Source: Pararhizobium sp. IMCC3301 (GTDB lineage: Bacteria; Pseudomonadota; Alphaproteobacteria; Rhizobiales; GCA-2746425). Taken from it: DNA of 64,000 nt. Below, piece after piece: positions 8,842-18,059 of this stretch (position 1 is the stretch's first letter; the number at the start of each line of letters is the position of its first letter). Position numbers and translations under genes: made by a program. The notes under the pieces are model-generated. The model searched no databases. It was not told the origin of the DNA and saw only the letters and a list, made by a program, of their open reading frames with translations. Location of the stretch: the NCBI RefSeq assembly GCF_030758315.1, contig NZ_CP132336.1:2385001-2449000 (forward strand), read 5' to 3'.

Positions 8842-9717
8842 ATGACCGGGTCTCCTGACATACGAGCCTGCGTGATCGGGTTTCCCATCACCCACTCCCG
8901 TTCACCGCAGTTGCATACCTATTGGCTCGACCAATATGGCATTGATGGATGTTACGCAGCCGAATCAATTGCGCCCGACGGACTGCCGGATTTTCTGCTG
9001 TCGGTGAAGCAGGACGCAGCAGGTTATTGCGGCGGCAATGCAACCATTCCCCACAAGGAGGCTTTGCTGGCGCTGGCCGACAAGGCTGATGCGACCGCGC
9101 GAATTCTGGGTGCGGCAAACACCTTCTGGTCCGAACATGGCGCACTCCATGTCAGCAACACCGACACATACGGATTTCTCGCCAATCTGGACGCCGCAGT
9201 GCCGCAATGGGATCGGCGTCCCGCGGATATCAGCCGCAAAGCCGTCGTGCTGGGCGCCGGCGGCGCTGCACGAGCAATTGTGTTTGGTCTGATCAGCCGC
9301 GGCTTCACTGAAATCGTCCTCGCCAATCGCACACTGTCGCGAGCCGAAAAGCTGGTCGGGCATTTTGCCGCAGCCGCAGAACAGCAGAATTGCCGACTTC
9401 TGCCGTTGACACTTGCGGATGCCGAGGCCGCTCTGGTCCACACGGATCTGCTGGTCAACGCAACCAGCCTTGGTATGGTGGGTCAGGATGAGCTAGAGAT
9501 TTCACTCACCCGGCTTCCGGTCAGCGCGGTCGTGACCGATATCGTCTACACACCTCTGCAGACCGGATTGCTGTCAGCTGCACAAGGCCGGGGCAACCGC
9601 ACAGTAGACGGACTGGGTATGTTGCTGCATCAGGCCGTGCCCGGCTTTGAAAGATGGTTTGGCATTCGCCCGCAGGTCACAGAGGCATTGCACCGCCATA
9701 TGCTGCAGGATCTATGA
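8842..9717 (+). CDS. aroE: Shikimate 5-dehydrogenase AroE
   Basis: AroE reduces 3-dehydroshikimate to shikimate with NADPH in aromatic amino-acid synthesis. The 291-residue product shows the substrate-binding GFPITHSRSP motif and NATIPHKEA with the catalytic Lys. The NADPH-binding loop GAGGAARAI, the LANRT segment and NATSLGM follow. It starts 19 bp after maf, and its stop overlaps the coaE start (ATGA). The ppsR-maf-aroE-coaE-dnaQ order is standard for alphaproteobacteria. Confidence 0.95.
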   Translation: MTGSPDIRACVIGFPITHSRSPQLHTYWLDQYGIDGCYAAESIAPDGLPDFLLSVKQDAAGYCGGNATIPHKEALLALADKADATARILGAANTFWSEHGALHVSNTDTYGFLANLDAAVPQWDRRPADISRKAVVLGAGGAARAIVFGLISRGFTEIVLANRTLSRAEKLVGHFAAAAEQQNCRLLPLTLADAEAALVHTDLLVNATSLGMVGQDELEISLTRLPVSAVVTDIVYTPLQTGLLSAAQGRGNRTVDGLGMLLHQAVPGFERWFGIRPQVTEALHRHMLQDL

Positions 9718-10358
9718 ACGATCTCAAAACCGGGCCTCAGTCAAATCCCCCTGCCGGGCCGGGCCGGCAGGGTGGCACAACTGTGCTCGGTCTGACCGGC
9801 TCCATCGGCATGGGTAAATCAACAACGGCGGAGCTGTTCCGGCAGGAAGGCGCTGCGGTATTCGATGCCGACGCAGCAGTGCATGAGCTGTATTCCGGAC
9901 CTGCCGTTTCGCCGGTCGCTGCCAGATTTCCCGATGCGCTCCGGGACGCAACGATTGATCGGGAGGCATTGGCCCGCCTTGTTGTCGGCGATCAGCAGGC
10001 TTTGTCCGATCTGGAAGCAATCATTCACCCTCTGGTGCGCCAGGCGGAGCTTGATTTCATCGCGCAGCACAAGAGCCAGGGCACAGAATTCGTCGTTCTC
10101 GATATCCCCCTTCTGTTTGAAAGCAATGGCGATGAGGTGTGTGACAAGACGGTGGTGGTCAGCGCACCGGCAAGGGTCCAGCAGACCAGGGTTCTGGCAC
10201 GCAAAGGCATGACCAAGGCGCGGTTCGACCAGCTCCTGTCCCGGCAGATGAGCGATGCGGAAAAGCGCGCCAGAGCGGATTTCATTGTATCCACCGACAA
10301 GGGTCTGAAGGATGCAAAGCGCCAGGTTCTCGACATTTTGAGCCAGTTGCGCAAATGA
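9714..10358 (+). CDS. coaE: Dephospho-CoA kinase CoaE
   Basis: CoaE phosphorylates the ribose 3'-hydroxyl of dephospho-CoA, the last step of CoA synthesis. The P-loop GLTGSIGMGKST is at residues 26-37. The family's DADAAVHELY and VVLDIPLLFE motifs are present. At 214 residues it carries about 20 extra N-terminal residues, low in complexity and rich in Pro/Gly. The ATG at 9714 overlaps the aroE stop. The stop codon lies inside a parS-like sequence. Confidence 0.94.
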   Translation: MNDLKTGPQSNPPAGPGRQGGTTVLGLTGSIGMGKSTTAELFRQEGAAVFDADAAVHELYSGPAVSPVAARFPDALRDATIDREALARLVVGDQQALSDLEAIIHPLVRQAELDFIAQHKSQGTEFVVLDIPLLFESNGDEVCDKTVVVSAPARVQQTRVLARKGMTKARFDQLLSRQMSDAEKRARADFIVSTDKGLKDAKRQVLDILSQLRK

Positions 10359-10371
10359 TTCACGTGAAACA
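10356..10371. promoter_or_regulatory. parS site at the end of coaE
   Basis: TGATTCACGTGAAACA matches the 16-bp parS consensus at 15 positions (A for T at position 3). Its first three bases are the coaE stop codon. It lies about 3.1 kb right of the putative oriC and mirrors the perfect site in mnmE. Confidence 0.8.
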
Positions 10372-10437
10372 ATCGCCTCCACTGGACAACAGGTTCGCGA
10401 AGCAGATATGGCTTGATCCTGTCGGAGTGAACCAGCC

Positions 10438-11169
10438 ATGCGCGAAATAGTCTTTGATACGGAGACCACAGGGCTAGACGCCCGCAAGGGCGACAAGCTG
10501 ATCGAGATTGGCTGCGTGGAACTGGTCAACCGGTTTCCCACGGGAAAGACCTATCACCAGTATATCAACCCCGAGCGCGAGGTCAGCCCCGGCGCTTTTG
10601 ATGTTCATGGCCTGTCCTGGGACAGTCTCAAAGACAAACCGGTGTTTGCCGATATTGCCGCCGGTTTTATGGAATTTGTCGGTGAGGATGGCATTCTGGT
10701 GGCCCACAATGCCAGTTTCGACATGGGCTTCGTCAACACCGAACTGGCGGCGATCGGCCAGTCAGCCTATCCCGATGAACGGGTCGTCGATACGCTGGTG
10801 CTGGCACGGCGCAAAAATCCGGCCGGTCCTAATTCGCTCGATGCGCTGTGCACCCGTTTCGGCGTTAACAACAACCACCGCACTTTCCACGGCGCTCTGC
10901 TTGACGCCGAATTGTTGGCGAAGGTCTATCTTGAACTGCTTGGTGGCGCACAGGCGGACCTTGGACTGAATGCAGCCAATCCCGAAGAGGGCCTTGATGA
11001 AGATGGCAATCTCTGGCATCCGAAGCCAAGACCAGACCCCTTGCCGCCGCGTTTGAGTGATGATGAGCGTGCCGCTCACGCTGTATATGTAGCGACTTTT
11101 GCTGTGGAATCGCTCTGGTCGATCTATCAGCCCCGCACCCGGCGGACGCCGCGAACCGGCCGGACATAG
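10438..11169 (+). CDS. dnaQ: DNA polymerase III epsilon subunit (3'-5' proofreading exonuclease)
   Basis: DnaQ is the proofreading exonuclease of the replicative polymerase core. The three exonuclease motifs are complete: DTETTG at residues 6-11, NASFDMGF, and HGALLDAE with the catalytic His and Asp. The C-terminal tail beyond about residue 190 is the variable region that binds the polymerase alpha subunit. The 243-residue length is normal. Unlike many relatives, no secB follows; the next gene is an efflux adaptor 216 bp away, suggesting rearrangement at this point. Confidence 0.95.
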   Translation: MREIVFDTETTGLDARKGDKLIEIGCVELVNRFPTGKTYHQYINPEREVSPGAFDVHGLSWDSLKDKPVFADIAAGFMEFVGEDGILVAHNASFDMGFVNTELAAIGQSAYPDERVVDTLVLARRKNPAGPNSLDALCTRFGVNNNHRTFHGALLDAELLAKVYLELLGGAQADLGLNAANPEEGLDEDGNLWHPKPRPDPLPPRLSDDERAAHAVYVATFAVESLWSIYQPRTRRTPRTGRT

Positions 11170-11385
11170 CGGCAAAATTCGTCCTCACTGGCCGAATACT
11201 GCGACAATCCGTTACACGTTTCTCTGCAGATGACCGGAATTTCATTTTGCATTCTCACGCGAATGCGTCAAATAATCGCCTGATCCTTCGTCTAGGCGTC
11301 TGGCTCCGGTCCCAATGTCCGGACTTGATCCTGTGCAGCAATGTTCCCGGCGTGTCGCAGGACAGCAGAAACGGAGATGGCCTTG

Positions 11386-12996
11386 ATGGATACCGAACTG
11401 CCGGACCAGCATGCGGACAGACCTTCAAAGGAACTGGCAAAGGAGTTGGCCAGACCCGGTGCCGAGAGAACACCTATGGTTGGGCCTGCAGATAGCGGCC
11501 CGTCCGAACTTTCCGGCAAAAAGCGGATCAGACCGGTGTTTCTGCTCCTGCAGGGCATCATTGCAATCGCCATCGTATTTGGCGCCGCGCTGATCATGCT
11601 GCAGATGCTGACCGAAAAAGCCGCCCCGATGCAGCGCCCGGTGCGTGAACAGGTTTTTACGGTGGAGACAATTGCGCTGGAACGCGGCAACTTTCAGCCC
11701 GAAATTTCAGTCTTTGGAACGATCATTGCCGGTAATATTATCGAGCTGCGCAGCGAATTATCCGGCCCTTTGATCTCGGTCAATCCTTTGCTTCGCAGCG
11801 GTTCCGTCCTCAGCGCCGGTACAGAAATCGCAAGCATCGACCCATTTGAGTATCAGACGGCTCTCGCAGAAGCCGATATTGATATTCTCGATTCAGAGGC
11901 CAAATTGCTGGAAGCGCAGGCCCGGTTGTCGGCGGTCAAAGCCGATGTGACGAATACCGAAGCCCAGCTGGAACTGGCTGAACGGGATCTGGAACGGGCG
12001 CAAGCCTTGGTCGCTAAAGGATCGGCAACCCGTCAGACAGCTGACCAGCGCCAGCAGGCGCTTCTGCAGATCAGGGCAGCGCTTGATGGCGCCCGCTCGA
12101 ATCTGAAGGTGGAAGAAGCAAAACTTGCGCAGCAGAAGGCAGCCATGGACCGGCTCGCGCTGAAGCGCACACGGGCACAACGCAACCTCGATCAAACCGT
12201 TCTGAAAGCACCTGCCGATGCAGTTATCGACACCGAATCGATGACTCTCGGGCAGATGGTCACCGCAAACCAGGTCGTCGCCGAATTGCTCGATCTGTCA
12301 GCATTTGAGGTCCGCTTTACCCTGTCCGACGGGCAATATGGCCGGCTCACACGCCAGGCCGATGACCAGAACGGCCAACAGACCGGTCAACAAATAGGAC
12401 AACTGCCCGGAACCCGGATAAAGGTGCGGTGGACTGTCGGCTCCCGCCAGGAAACAGTCCCGGCAACGATCAGCCGGACGGCATCGACCATTGCTGCGGA
12501 TCGCGGCGGTATCACTCTTTTTGCTGCCCTTGACCCATTGCCGGCAGAGACGGATTTGCGGCCAGGCGCTTTTGTTGAGGTCAGCCTGCCAGATCAGGTT
12601 TACGCCAATGCGATCAGGGTTCCCGAAGCCGCATTGTATGATGAACAGCGCATTTATGTTGCCGAAGAGGGCCGGCTGCGCTCGGTGCCGGTTTCGGTGC
12701 TGACGTTTTCCGGAACGAATGTTCTTCTGCAAGCCGATCCGGCCGATCTGGCCGGTGGCGCAAGGGTCCTGACAACCCGCATCGCCGAGGTTGGGGACGG
12801 ACTGCGCGTTCGCGAAGCCGGCAGCGCAGCGCCGGAAACAGAGCGCGGCGGCAGAGGCGAGGGTGCCGGCAGAGGCGAGGGTGCCGGCAGAGGCGAGGGT
12901 GCCGGCAGAGGCGAGGGTGCCGGCAGGGGCGAGGGCGGCCGCAGAGGTGAAGGTGGTCGTCCTCGGGGCGGCCACGGCGGCGGGTCAAGATTATGA
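11386..12996 (+). CDS. RND efflux periplasmic adaptor (membrane fusion protein)
   Basis: This HlyD/AcrA-type adaptor links an inner-membrane RND pump to an outer-membrane channel. One membrane anchor lies near residues 50-70, followed by a lipoyl/barrel-sandwich hybrid and a long coiled-coil hairpin of about 110 residues rich in Glu, Gln and Ala. The tail carries six 6-residue repeats of the GRGEGA type before a Gly/Arg-rich end (repeat tract 12850-12957). I chose the ATG at 11386 for its GGAG nine bases upstream; ATG 11377 and 11341 are in frame. Its stop overlaps the permease start. No outer-membrane channel gene is nearby. Substrate unknown. Confidence 0.88.
   Translation: MDTELPDQHADRPSKELAKELARPGAERTPMVGPADSGPSELSGKKRIRPVFLLLQGIIAIAIVFGAALIMLQMLTEKAAPMQRPVREQVFTVETIALERGNFQPEISVFGTIIAGNIIELRSELSGPLISVNPLLRSGSVLSAGTEIASIDPFEYQTALAEADIDILDSEAKLLEAQARLSAVKADVTNTEAQLELAERDLERAQALVAKGSATRQTADQRQQALLQIRAALDGARSNLKVEEAKLAQQKAAMDRLALKRTRAQRNLDQTVLKAPADAVIDTESMTLGQMVTANQVVAELLDLSAFEVRFTLSDGQYGRLTRQADDQNGQQTGQQIGQLPGTRIKVRWTVGSRQETVPATISRTASTIAADRGGITLFAALDPLPAETDLRPGAFVEVSLPDQVYANAIRVPEAALYDEQRIYVAEEGRLRSVPVSVLTFSGTNVLLQADPADLAGGARVLTTRIAEVGDGLRVREAGSAAPETERGGRGEGAGRGEGAGRGEGAGRGEGAGRGEGGRRGEGGRPRGGHGGGSRL
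12850..12957 (+). repeat. 18-bp tandem repeat in the adaptor's C-terminal coding region
   Basis: Four identical 18-bp units GGCAGAGGCGAGGGTGCC (12850-12921) are followed by two diverged copies to 12957. Each unit encodes GRGEGA, so copy-number changes would keep the frame. The tract lies 36 bp upstream of the permease start. Confidence 0.9.
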
Positions 12997-15900
12997 AACA
13001 GCCGCAGATCCCTGGAAACGAACCGGGCCGTCCGGCACGCAAAAGCCCTTTGCCGCGCATCGGCGCATCCTATGAATTTGCGCGAAAACGCGGCGGTCTG
13101 ATCGGATTGTTTGTTCGTCACAAAAACGCAGCGAATCTGTTGATGATTCTGATGCTTCTGGGCGGCATAGCCGCGATCAGCCGGATCAATACCCAGGTCT
13201 TTCCCTCAATTGAAGTCAATTCAGTGAGCGTCATCATCAACTGGCCTGGCGCCAGCGCTGAAGATGTTGCCGAAAATATTCTGGCCAATGTGGAACCTGC
13301 CTTGCGGTTTCTGGAAGGCGTTGAGGATATGCGCTCCAATGCCCGTGAGGGGGCGGCGTCTATCCGGCTTGAACTGGAGCCCGGCACAAATCTGCAGGAT
13401 ACCCAGGACAAGGTGGAACAGGCACTGAATGGCATTTCCACGCTTCCCGATGAGGCGGAAACGCCCCGACTCTCGACGCCGCGGTTTTTCGATATTCTGG
13501 CCCGGCTTTCAATTTCCGGTCCGTTTCCGGAAAGTTCGCTGAAAGTCTTTGCCAGACGGATCAGGGACGATCTGCTTGGGCTTGGCATCGACAAGGTTGA
13601 TTTCTCCGGTTTCCGCGACACCGAAATTGGTATTGAACTTGATGAACGCAGCCTGAGGCGCGTCGATCTGACCGTCGCGGATGTGGCTGCAGCCGTTCAG
13701 GCCAATACCCGCGACCGGCCTTCCGGCAGCCTCGATAGTGATGTGGAGCGGCAATTGCGGGTGGTGGCCGGCGATCTTGACTCCGAGGCGCTGCGTGACC
13801 TGCCGCTGCGGTCCGCAGCCAATGGCGAGACCATCCGGCTGGGCGATATCGGCCGTGTCAGAATGGGCTTCAATGACGATCAGGTGCGCGGTCTCGCCAA
13901 TGGTGAAACCGGCATTGAAATGACGATCCAGACCGGAACCGGCAAGGACACGCTGCAAACCGCCGCTATATTGCAGACCTATCTGGACGAACTGAAGCCG
14001 ACTTTACCGCGTAATCTGAAACTCCAGCTCTATGATCTTCGCTCCGATCGCCTCAATGACCGCATCATGCTTCTGGTGAAAAATGGCGCAACAGGACTTG
14101 CCCTCGTACTCGTCATTCTGTTCGTATTCCTCAATGCGCGGACCGCTTTCTGGGTGGCAGCAGGTATCCCGGTTGCCCTGCTTATCACCATCGGAGCGCT
14201 CTATCTGATGGGCGAAACCATCAATATGCTGTCGCTGTTTGCCCTGATCATGATGCTCGGCATCATTGTCGATGATGCAATTGTCGTTGCAGAACACACC
14301 GAAACCCGGTTCAAGAGCGGCGAACCGCCGATGATGGCGGCGGAAAATGGTGCTGGTCGCATGATGATGCCTGTCATGGCGGCGGCGCTTACAACCATCG
14401 CAGCCTTTGCACCGATCCTGTTGCTCGGCGGCACGATCGGAGCCTTTATGGGGGTCCTGCCTCTGGTCGTCATTGCGGTTCTGATTGCCAGTCTGATTGA
14501 GTGTTTTCTCATCTTGCCGGGTCATCTGGCACACGCCATGACGCGGGCCGGTCAGCGGCGTTGGTCCCACTGGCGGATGATTTTCATTGCGCTGTCCCTG
14601 CTGTCGTTGCTGACGGTGGCCAATACGCTGCCACTGCCGGGGACAGCCGGAAAGCTGCAGGCTATCATTGAAGCCTGGCCAACGCTGGCGCTGGCCGGTG
14701 TTTTCTCCGCGATCAGCCTGTTAATTGCGGTTGTGATTGAAGCTGTAGTCTATCAGCTTGCAAAGCCCCATGCCTCCGGACGCGCCGGGTTGGGCGCGCG
14801 CACACGCGCAGCCTTTGACGATGGCTTCAACCGGTTTCGCGACGGCCCCTTTGCCGCGCTGGCAGAGGCTGCCTATGCCGGGCGTTACATCACCGTCGCC
14901 TTCACAATTGCAGCGATGATTATCGCGCTGGCCTTTGTCCAGTCCGGCCGGGTCAGCTTCACATTTTTCCCGTCGCCTGAGGCGGAATCAATCGGTGCCG
15001 GAGTGGAATTCAACGCCGGCATTACACAAATAGAAGCACTGCAACGTCTCCGAATACTGGAACAGGCTCTGTTTTCAGTGGAAGCATCGCTGGCTGAACC
15101 CGGCGCGTTGATCCGCTCAAGCTTCCTGACATTGGGAAGTTCAGGGCGCAGTCGCGGCGATAATGTCGCGAGCTTTCGCGTCCAGCTGACAGCGTCGGAG
15201 GATCGCGATATCCGGACGTCTGAAATTATTTCCGAATGGCGCGCGGCAGTTCCCGATATGCCCGGGCTGAAACGCTTTGCTGTTGCGCGGCACCGCGGCG
15301 GCCCGCCCGGACGGGATATCGACGTGCGGCTGAAAGGCAGCGATCCCACAATTCTGAAAACCGCCGCGGCAGAGCTGATTGTCCTGATAAATTCATTTCC
15401 CGGTGTCAGTGGCGCCGAAGATGATCTGCCATATGGCAAGCCGGAACTGGTGATGCGTCTGAAAGACAGAGGAGCCTCGCTTGGCTTTACCGTTGACCGG
15501 GTTGGCGAACAGTTGCGCAATGCGTTTGAAGGCACCATTGCACGACGGTTTTCCAATGGGGACGAGGAAATCGCCATTCGCATCAGTGAAAAGCGTGCTC
15601 TGGAAGGCACTGCCGCCTTGCGCGAGCTGGATCTGCGCGCGCCTGACGGGCGTTATGTGCCGATCACTGAAGTGGTCAGCCTGTCGGAGCGCCAGGGCTT
15701 TGCCGCCATCCAGCGGCGCGATGGCCGCACCACCATATCGATAACAGCTGATGTCGATGACCAGGTGACCAACGCCAATGCCATTCTGGAACAGCTTGAA
15801 ACCGATGGCCTGGAGGCCATCGCCACGCGCTACGGAGTGGATTACAAATTGTCCGGCCGGGCTGAAGAGCAGGACAGATCCTTCAGCGAATTGCGCCTTG

Positions 15901-16427
15901 GCACGGCCGCAGCGATGCTGGTGATTTACATCATTCTTGCCTGGGTCTTTGCCAGCTATACAAGGCCGCTTGTGGTGATGATGATTATCCCCTTCGGCTT
16001 TGTCGGCACGGTGTTCGGGCACTGGCTGCTTGGCTTTGACCTGACGGTCCTGTCGGTCATCGGCCTGCTCGGCCTGTCGGGCATTCTGGTCAATGATTCG
16101 ATCATTCTGGTCAGCCGGCTGGAGGAACGCCTCGCCGATGGTGATGTCCCGCGCGCCGCTGCCACAGGGGCGAGTCGCGACAGGCTGCGGGCAGTGTTGC
16201 TGACATCGCTCAGTACCATTGGCGGCCTTGCGCCATTGTTGTTTGAAACCAGTCTTCAGGCCCAGTTCCTGATGCCAATGGCAATTACCATGGTGTTCGG
16301 CCTGGCCTTCGCCACCCTGCTGGTTCTGTTTCTGGTGCCCGCCCTGATTGGTGTCGGCGAGGATTTCACCCGGCTGCGCCGGACCATATATGGCAGTCCT
16401 ATGAGCGCCAGAAGCGCGGCAGAATAA
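12993..16427 (+). CDS. RND-family efflux permease (HAE1/AcrB-like)
   Basis: This is a proton-driven inner-membrane efflux transporter that pairs with the adaptor before it (ATGA overlap). It is 1144 residues long, against about 1030-1050 for AcrB. The two porter-domain halves and two membrane halves are recognisable. TM4 carries the proton-relay Asp pair in GIIVDDAIV, and the second half has the matching GILVNDSI. The extra length lies mainly between TM6 and TM7 (about residues 516-632), which contains two further hydrophobic stretches. Its 3' end overlaps the convergent trkH by 29 bp. Substrates cannot be predicted. Confidence 0.92.
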   Translation: MKQPQIPGNEPGRPARKSPLPRIGASYEFARKRGGLIGLFVRHKNAANLLMILMLLGGIAAISRINTQVFPSIEVNSVSVIINWPGASAEDVAENILANVEPALRFLEGVEDMRSNAREGAASIRLELEPGTNLQDTQDKVEQALNGISTLPDEAETPRLSTPRFFDILARLSISGPFPESSLKVFARRIRDDLLGLGIDKVDFSGFRDTEIGIELDERSLRRVDLTVADVAAAVQANTRDRPSGSLDSDVERQLRVVAGDLDSEALRDLPLRSAANGETIRLGDIGRVRMGFNDDQVRGLANGETGIEMTIQTGTGKDTLQTAAILQTYLDELKPTLPRNLKLQLYDLRSDRLNDRIMLLVKNGATGLALVLVILFVFLNARTAFWVAAGIPVALLITIGALYLMGETINMLSLFALIMMLGIIVDDAIVVAEHTETRFKSGEPPMMAAENGAGRMMMPVMAAALTTIAAFAPILLLGGTIGAFMGVLPLVVIAVLIASLIECFLILPGHLAHAMTRAGQRRWSHWRMIFIALSLLSLLTVANTLPLPGTAGKLQAIIEAWPTLALAGVFSAISLLIAVVIEAVVYQLAKPHASGRAGLGARTRAAFDDGFNRFRDGPFAALAEAAYAGRYITVAFTIAAMIIALAFVQSGRVSFTFFPSPEAESIGAGVEFNAGITQIEALQRLRILEQALFSVEASLAEPGALIRSSFLTLGSSGRSRGDNVASFRVQLTASEDRDIRTSEIISEWRAAVPDMPGLKRFAVARHRGGPPGRDIDVRLKGSDPTILKTAAAELIVLINSFPGVSGAEDDLPYGKPELVMRLKDRGASLGFTVDRVGEQLRNAFEGTIARRFSNGDEEIAIRISEKRALEGTAALRELDLRAPDGRYVPITEVVSLSERQGFAAIQRRDGRTTISITADVDDQVTNANAILEQLETDGLEAIATRYGVDYKLSGRAEEQDRSFSELRLGTAAAMLVIYIILAWVFASYTRPLVVMMIIPFGFVGTVFGHWLLGFDLTVLSVIGLLGLSGILVNDSIILVSRLEERLADGDVPRAAATGASRDRLRAVLLTSLSTIGGLAPLLFETSLQAQFLMPMAITMVFGLAFATLLVLFLVPALIGVGEDFTRLRRTIYGSPMSARSAAE

Positions 16428-18003
16428 GCACCAGTATCGTAAAGAACTCTAGCCGTCCCACCAGCATACCCAGGATCAGCAGCCATTTGGCGGTATCGCT
16501 CAATGGCGCAAAATTGCCGGACGGTCCGATGATTTCTCCAAGTCCCGGACCAACATTTGACAGCGAGGTGGCGGCTCCTGACATGGCGGTCAGCGTGTCC
16601 AGACCAGTCAGCGACAGCAACACCGCCAACACTGCAAAACTCAAAAGATAGAGAAAGAAAAACGCCATCACCGATTGCGAGACGCTGCCCGGGATCGGTC
16701 GCCCGTTGAAGCGGCGGATGAAAATGCCATTGGGAAAGGCCAGACGATTGAGATGCTGTTTTAAATCCATGAACAGCACCTGAACGCGGAACACTTTCAG
16801 GCCGCAGGATGTTGATCCGGCGCAACCGCCGATAAAGGTGATGACAAAGAACAGGGCCACCGAAAATGGTCCCCATGCACCGTAATCATCATTGGCGTAG
16901 CCGGTTCCGGTCATGATCGAAATCACATTGAAAGCGCCATAACGCAGGCCATCCAGCCCGAAATGGGCTTCATTCCAGCTCTCATAGGCCCAGATGGCAA
17001 GAATGAACATCAGCAGAATGCCGAAAAAAGCCCGCACCTGCTGGTCCGTCCAGATTGGTTTGAGCCGGCCCTGAAACACCTGTACCCAAAGCAGAAAGGG
17101 CAGGCTGCCCGCAATCATGAACACCATTGCGATTGTATCAATCAGCGCGCTGTCGAAAAAGGCCAGCGACGTGTCCTTGGTGGAAAACCCGCCCGTGGCG
17201 ACAGTTGTCATGGCGTGAAACAACGCGTCGGATAAACTCATTCCGGCAATGAAATAGGCAAAGGTGCACAATACGGTCAGGCTAATGTAGATCATGCTCA
17301 TTGCACCGGAGATCTGTGTTACCCGCGGCAGGATTGCATCTGTGGAATCAAATGCTTCCGCCTTGAATATCTGCATGCCGCCGATCTGCAACATCGGCAG
17401 AATGGCGACCGCCATGACGATGATTCCGAGCCCGCCAAGCCATTGCAGAATAGCTCGCCAGAACAGAATGCCAGGCGGCGTCGCCTCCAGATGCGTAATC
17501 ACCGTCGCGCCAGTGGTCGTCAATCCTGACATGGCTTCAAAGAAGGCGTCGGTGAAGCTCGGCACCACGCCGGACAGATAGATTGGCAGGGCCCCGAACG
17601 TTGTCAGCACAAGCCAGGCGGATACGGTCATCATGAAGGCCTGGCGCGTGCCCAGACCGCGCACGGTTCCGCGCGTCGCCAGCCACAATCCCAGTCCGAA
17701 CAGGGTGGTTATCAAAGACGCTACAGAGAAGCTGCGCCAGTCCGCATTGCCGAGCGCCGCATCGACAATGGCAGGGGCCATCATGGTGACGCCCAGAATC
17801 GCGGTCAGAATGCCGATCACCAGCAGCACGGGCCGGATATCCAGCGCTGACTGGGCTGGGATCAGGGGATCTGTTGCGAAAGCCGCCCCGGCCCGGCCGT
17901 CACTCTGCAAGCCCATAATATCTGGCGTCTGCATGCGGTTACGTCTTGCGGGCGGCAATTCAGCCATATCGGATTCTGACAACCTGTGAAGGACGGAAAG
18001 CAC
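16399..18003 (-). CDS. trkH: TrkH/KtrB-type potassium uptake transporter, membrane subunit
   Basis: TrkH forms the K+ pathway of the Trk system and normally needs the cytoplasmic TrkA subunit, not encoded here. The product is hydrophobic throughout and shows the four pore-loop filters: GLTTTGATV, ATGGFST, MTGTGYA and the C-terminal GGCAGSTSCG. The 534 residues include an N-terminal extension of about 50 residues. In-frame ATGs at 17967 (MAELPP) and 17934 (MQTPDI) are alternative starts. Convergent with the RND permease, overlapping its end by 29 bp. Confidence 0.93.
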   Translation of the reverse strand: MLSVLHRLSESDMAELPPARRNRMQTPDIMGLQSDGRAGAAFATDPLIPAQSALDIRPVLLVIGILTAILGVTMMAPAIVDAALGNADWRSFSVASLITTLFGLGLWLATRGTVRGLGTRQAFMMTVSAWLVLTTFGALPIYLSGVVPSFTDAFFEAMSGLTTTGATVITHLEATPPGILFWRAILQWLGGLGIIVMAVAILPMLQIGGMQIFKAEAFDSTDAILPRVTQISGAMSMIYISLTVLCTFAYFIAGMSLSDALFHAMTTVATGGFSTKDTSLAFFDSALIDTIAMVFMIAGSLPFLLWVQVFQGRLKPIWTDQQVRAFFGILLMFILAIWAYESWNEAHFGLDGLRYGAFNVISIMTGTGYANDDYGAWGPFSVALFFVITFIGGCAGSTSCGLKVFRVQVLFMDLKQHLNRLAFPNGIFIRRFNGRPIPGSVSQSVMAFFFLYLLSFAVLAVLLSLTGLDTLTAMSGAATSLSNVGPGLGEIIGPSGNFAPLSDTAKWLLILGMLVGRLEFFTILVLILPRFWRS

Positions 18004-18059
18004 TTTCTAGCCGGTTGAAGCTGGTTTGTCCCGCGTCATCATCACAAAGCGTATCTGGA

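Noticed and set aside
12850-12957. Regular 18-bp repeats considered as a CRISPR-like array
   Set aside because: Units are directly adjacent with no spacers, are in frame and encode a protein tail. No CRISPR array was seen anywhere in the window.
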